Shown here: positions 61,414 to 64,000 of the stretch, piece by piece
How the letters are laid out: each line of letters begins with the position of its first letter
Position numbering within the stretch: the first letter of the stretch is position 1
NCBI GenBank assembly: GCA_964612485.1
Contig: CAZTFF010000016.1
Coordinates: 40,432 to 104,431 of the forward strand
Source of the DNA: JAFGNV01 sp964612485
GTDB lineage: Bacteria > Chloroflexota > Anaerolineae > 4572-78 > J111
DNA length: 64,000 bases
Reading direction: 5' to 3'
Program-made: the position numbers and the translations under genes
Notes under the pieces: model-generated
What the model was told of the DNA's origin: nothing
Seen by the model: the letters and a program-made list of their open reading frames with translations, nothing else
The model's database searches: none

Positions 61414-63041
61414 CAGACTCTCCCACCATTCTCATTGTCGATGACGAACCCATACTCCACGAAATACTCCAGGGCCTGCTTTCGCTGGAAGGCTACGCGT
61501 TTGCCTTTGCCCACAACGGCCGGGAAGCCATTGATTGCCTGGACGAGGTTAAGCCTGATCTCATCCTATCCGATATTATGATGCCGGTGATGACGGGGCT
61601 TGAATTTTGCCGCCAGCTCCGCGCCCAACCGGAATGGCAGCATCTACCCGTCATCCTGATCACGGCCCTCAACAGCAAAGAAGATGTGGCGCGCGGCCTG
61701 GATGCCGGCGCCAACGACTTTATCCACAAACCCTTCGACCGGGTAGAACTGCTGGCCCGCGTTCGCTCGATGCTGCGGCTCAAATCTCAATACGATGAGC
61801 TGGAATATCAGAAACGTCAACTGGAAGCCACGCTCAAACTGCGCGAGCAGATGGCCAAACTCACCACCCGCCATTTGGTGGAGTTAAAGAAACTGCACAA
61901 AGTGGGGCTGCGGCTGATGAACAATCTGGATACCGACTCGGTGCTGAGCGCCACCTCTGAAGCGGCCATGGAACTGGTTCCCCAGGCCAGCCAATGCATT
62001 ATGCACCTTCTCTCCGACGACAATGAGGAAATACTGCCCATTGTCTTTTCCGAAGACGGCTCTAAAATGGTCTACCCCGCTGTTGGGTTTGAACCGATCA
62101 TCCGGCACTGTGTGGATACCGGCGATCCCCACTACATCGCCGATATTGAGGTTGACGGCACCTATACCTTACAACTGGATAACATCCGTACGCTCATGGT
62201 AGTTCCGATGCTGGATGACCAACAGGTTATTGGCGCGCTAAGTTTGTCCAGCGCCGATCCGAACGCTTTTGAAGAAAGCCATCACCATATTTTATCAATT
62301 TTAGCCACGCAAGCCACCGTAGCGATTGTCAAAACGCGCTATTTTGAAGGCCGGGCCAGGGAAAAAGAGCAAGAAAAAGAGGCCCTCCGCGATCTGTTTG
62401 GCCGCTACGTCAGCCCCACCGTGGTAGACCGGCTGGTACACGGCGGCGAAGACCTGGCCCTGGGCGGCAAACGGCACGATATTACCGTTCTGTTTGCCGA
62501 TATTCGCGGCTTCACCGCCTTTAGCGAAACCATGCCCTCAGAAGCGCTGGTGGAAATTCTCAACCAATACCTGGCGCTGGCCGTCAAAGCGGTTCTGAAC
62601 GAAGAAGGCACGCTGGATAAGTTCATGGGCGATGCCGTGATGGCGCTTTTCAATGTGCCGCTGCCGCAGCCGGACCACACCCTGCGAGCGGTCCGGGCGG
62701 CGATGGCCATGCAGCAGGCCATGGCCGATTACAATCAAATTTCGGCCAACACCGGTTGCTTGAGCTTTGGCATCGGCCTGCACGTGGGGCAGGCCGTGGT
62801 GGGCAACATCGGCACCGCGCAGCAGATGAATTACACCGCCATTGGCGATACCGTAAACCTGGCTAAACGCTTGCAGGAACACGCCCAGGGCGGCCAGATC
62901 ATTCTGAGCGAGGCCGCCTACGAGGCGGTAAAAGATTTTGTAGTTGTGGAGGACCTGGGGCCTATGTCGGTTAAGGGGCGTACCGCCGAAGTCCACGGCT
63001 ACCTGCTGATGGGCCTGAATAATTCAAAGGAATGCGCATGA
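61410..63041 (+). CDS. Receiver-GAF-class III adenylate/guanylate cyclase
   Basis: 543 residues: receiver (5-122, phosphoacceptor D55, K107), coiled linker, GAF (~165-307), then a class III cyclase domain (~355-530). Metal ligands are D364 (FADIRGF) and D408 (MGDAVMA); K404, N483 and R487 of the catalytic set are present. Lysine at 404 favours ATP over GTP as substrate, so cyclic AMP is the likely product. It starts at a GTG inside the stop of the hybrid kinase gene, which suggests that the kinase phosphorylates this receiver to control cyclase activity. Confidence 0.9.
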   Translation: MTDSPTILIVDDEPILHEILQGLLSLEGYAFAFAHNGREAIDCLDEVKPDLILSDIMMPVMTGLEFCRQLRAQPEWQHLPVILITALNSKEDVARGLDAGANDFIHKPFDRVELLARVRSMLRLKSQYDELEYQKRQLEATLKLREQMAKLTTRHLVELKKLHKVGLRLMNNLDTDSVLSATSEAAMELVPQASQCIMHLLSDDNEEILPIVFSEDGSKMVYPAVGFEPIIRHCVDTGDPHYIADIEVDGTYTLQLDNIRTLMVVPMLDDQQVIGALSLSSADPNAFEESHHHILSILATQATVAIVKTRYFEGRAREKEQEKEALRDLFGRYVSPTVVDRLVHGGEDLALGGKRHDITVLFADIRGFTAFSETMPSEALVEILNQYLALAVKAVLNEEGTLDKFMGDAVMALFNVPLPQPDHTLRAVRAAMAMQQAMADYNQISANTGCLSFGIGLHVGQAVVGNIGTAQQMNYTAIGDTVNLAKRLQEHAQGGQIILSEAAYEAVKDFVVVEDLGPMSVKGRTAEVHGYLLMGLNNSKECA

Positions 63042-63096
63042 AAACAAAAGCCAGGCTCACCAAATTCATCATTCCGGCCCCACCTCGATAATTACG

Positions 63097-63912
63097 ATGC
63101 CGGATACACGCCCCCTTGGTTTCTTCGACTCCGGCGTAGGCGGATTATCGGTGTGGCACGCTGTGACCGAACGCCTGCCCCGCGAAAGCACCGTTTACTT
63201 TGCCGACAGCGCCCACTGTCCCTATGGCCCTCGCTCCGCAGAAGAAGTTAAGGCCCTCTCCACAGTTATTTCCAATTTTCTTCTGTCTCAGAACTGTAAA
63301 TTGATTGTGGTGGCCTGTAACACCGCCAGCGCCGCCGCGCTGGAACATTTGCGGCAGTTTTTTGATATTCCTTTTGTGGGCATGGAACCGGCTGTTAAGC
63401 CGGCGATCCTACAAACAAAAACCGGCCACGTGGGCGTGCTGGCCACGGTGGGAACCCTGCGCGGGGAGCTTTTTCAAGAAACCAGCCGCCGGTACGCCAA
63501 CGGCGTTCAGGTTCACGTTCAGGCGGGCGAGGGATTGGTAGAACAGGTAGAAGCCGGCCAACTCGACACGCCGCAAACCGAGGCGCTGCTGCGGCATTAT
63601 CTGGCCCCAATGCTGGCCGGCGGCGTCGACCAGGTTGCGCTGGGCTGCACCCACTATCCGCTGTTGATGCCGGTGATCCACCGGGTGGTGCAAGGCCGGG
63701 CCAATATCATCGATCCTGCCCAGGCCGTGGCCCGGCAGGTTGAACGAGTCTTGAACCAACGCGCGCTGGCCGCGCCCCCAAACGTCTCTCGCCAGCCAGC
63801 CAAATTTTACACCACCGGCCACCCCGAACCATTGAAACAGCTGATTGCACAAATCACCGCCCAGCCGATTGACATGCCGCAGGTTGTTACGCTGCTACCA
63901 GACGAAGACTAA
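63097..63912 (+). CDS. murI: Glutamate racemase
   Basis: 271 residues: LGFFDSGVGGLSVWHAV at the start, ADSAHCPYGPRS, the first catalytic cysteine in VACNTASAA (~75), the second in LGCTHYPLLMP (~186). It makes D-glutamate for peptidoglycan from L-glutamate in the cytosol. The length is standard. It is 55 bases after the cyclase gene. A 17-codon ORF between them (63038-63091) starts in the cyclase stop and may couple translation, but may equally be chance. Confidence 0.95.
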   Translation: MPDTRPLGFFDSGVGGLSVWHAVTERLPRESTVYFADSAHCPYGPRSAEEVKALSTVISNFLLSQNCKLIVVACNTASAAALEHLRQFFDIPFVGMEPAVKPAILQTKTGHVGVLATVGTLRGELFQETSRRYANGVQVHVQAGEGLVEQVEAGQLDTPQTEALLRHYLAPMLAGGVDQVALGCTHYPLLMPVIHRVVQGRANIIDPAQAVARQVERVLNQRALAAPPNVSRQPAKFYTTGHPEPLKQLIAQITAQPIDMPQVVTLLPDED

Positions 63913-63958
63913 GAGCCTATCCCAAAACTAATTAACGATGAGTCGAAGATAAGGAGAG

Positions 63959-64000
63959 ATGCCGCAAACAACCAAAGAGCCTGATAGTTGGCCGCCTTTT
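63959..64000 (+). CDS. Start of an unidentified gene (cut off by window end)
   Basis: ATG 63959 stands just after AAGGAG and opens at least 14 codons without stop to the window end. Too little is visible to name it. The text before it, GAGCCTATCCCAAAAC at 63913-63928, resembles ends of some IS4/IS5-type elements, so it may be a transposase gene; this is a guess. Confidence 0.3.
   Translation, partial: MPQTTKEPDSWPPF

Noticed and set aside
63038..63091. 17-codon ORF starting in the cyclase stop
   Set aside because: It has AAGGAA before it and could couple to murI, but it is too short and without known similarity to call a gene.
1..64000. CRISPR arrays, rRNA, tRNA
   Set aside because: No regularly spaced repeats of 25-40 bases and no tRNA or rRNA sequence was recognised by eye; a tRNAscan or Infernal run would settle it.

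Overview
The window is 64 kb of moderately GC-rich bacterial DNA, densely coded with short gaps, and holds 52 complete or partial protein genes that I can support. I see no rRNA, tRNA or CRISPR array. The gene mix suggests a Chloroflexota bacterium of the Anaerolineae/Caldilineae type. The hints are a transaldolase-glucose-6-phosphate isomerase fusion, kaiB-kaiC outside cyanobacteria, very large secreted proteins with Pro-Thr linkers, a secreted protease ending in a YLPVIFK-type tail, an ADP-forming acyl-CoA synthetase and a PAC2 protein. This placement is inference; no marker gene in the window fixes it.

Layout. 1-6.3 kb: end of a sensor kinase, a MurE-like ligase and a 1471-residue secreted subtilase. 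6.3-10.5 kb (minus strand): membrane protein, short-chain dehydrogenase, and Tal-Pgi fusion. 10.9-17.0 kb (minus): a six-gene amino-acid fermentation operon with ADP-forming acyl-CoA synthetase, ferredoxin, three further subunits of a branched-chain 2-oxoacid:ferredoxin oxidoreductase, and a leucine-type dehydrogenase, with an AraC regulator just upstream. 18.1-24.0 kb: methyltransferase, glycosyltransferase/VanZ cluster, receiver-histidine kinase and MscS channel.

24.4-28.4 kb (plus): the most interesting locus. A receiver-PAS-PAS-PAS protein whose C-terminal ~105 residues look like the KaiC-binding domain of KaiA (also related to RsbU_N) overlaps kaiB by ATGA, and kaiC follows. KaiC keeps both ATPase sites, the Ser/Thr autophosphorylation pair and a C-terminal tail. 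This may be a complete KaiABC-like timing operon in a non-cyanobacterium, with an input-sensing KaiA-like protein.

28.4-48.8 kb: a large sugar-uptake and catabolism island. It contains an RbsABC-type ABC transporter whose substrate-binding protein is an internal tandem duplication, a ROK repressor, DeoC, a ROK kinase, a TIM-barrel isomerase, two Gfo/Idh/MocA dehydrogenases, two GntR/UTRA regulators, a metallo-hydrolase, a MetE-like and a UroD-like methyltransferase-fold pair, and a divergent SIS / shikimate-dehydrogenase-like / PfkB-kinase operon. A shared 13-bp sequence in front of the two divergent operons suggests joint control by the GntR protein between them.

48.8-57 kb: hydroxylaminobenzene-mutase-like membrane protein, MDMPI-type protein, a TetR regulator with an evident operator, a DprA-like protein, a PII-like protein overlapping a CPA2 antiporter, a Pro-Thr-rich membrane protein, a XerD-type recombinase and a PAC2 protein. 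57-64 kb (plus): LysM lipoprotein, hybrid histidine kinase, receiver-GAF-class III cyclase, glutamate racemase, and the possible start of one more gene at the edge. Several small palindromic repeats lie in the gene-free gaps.
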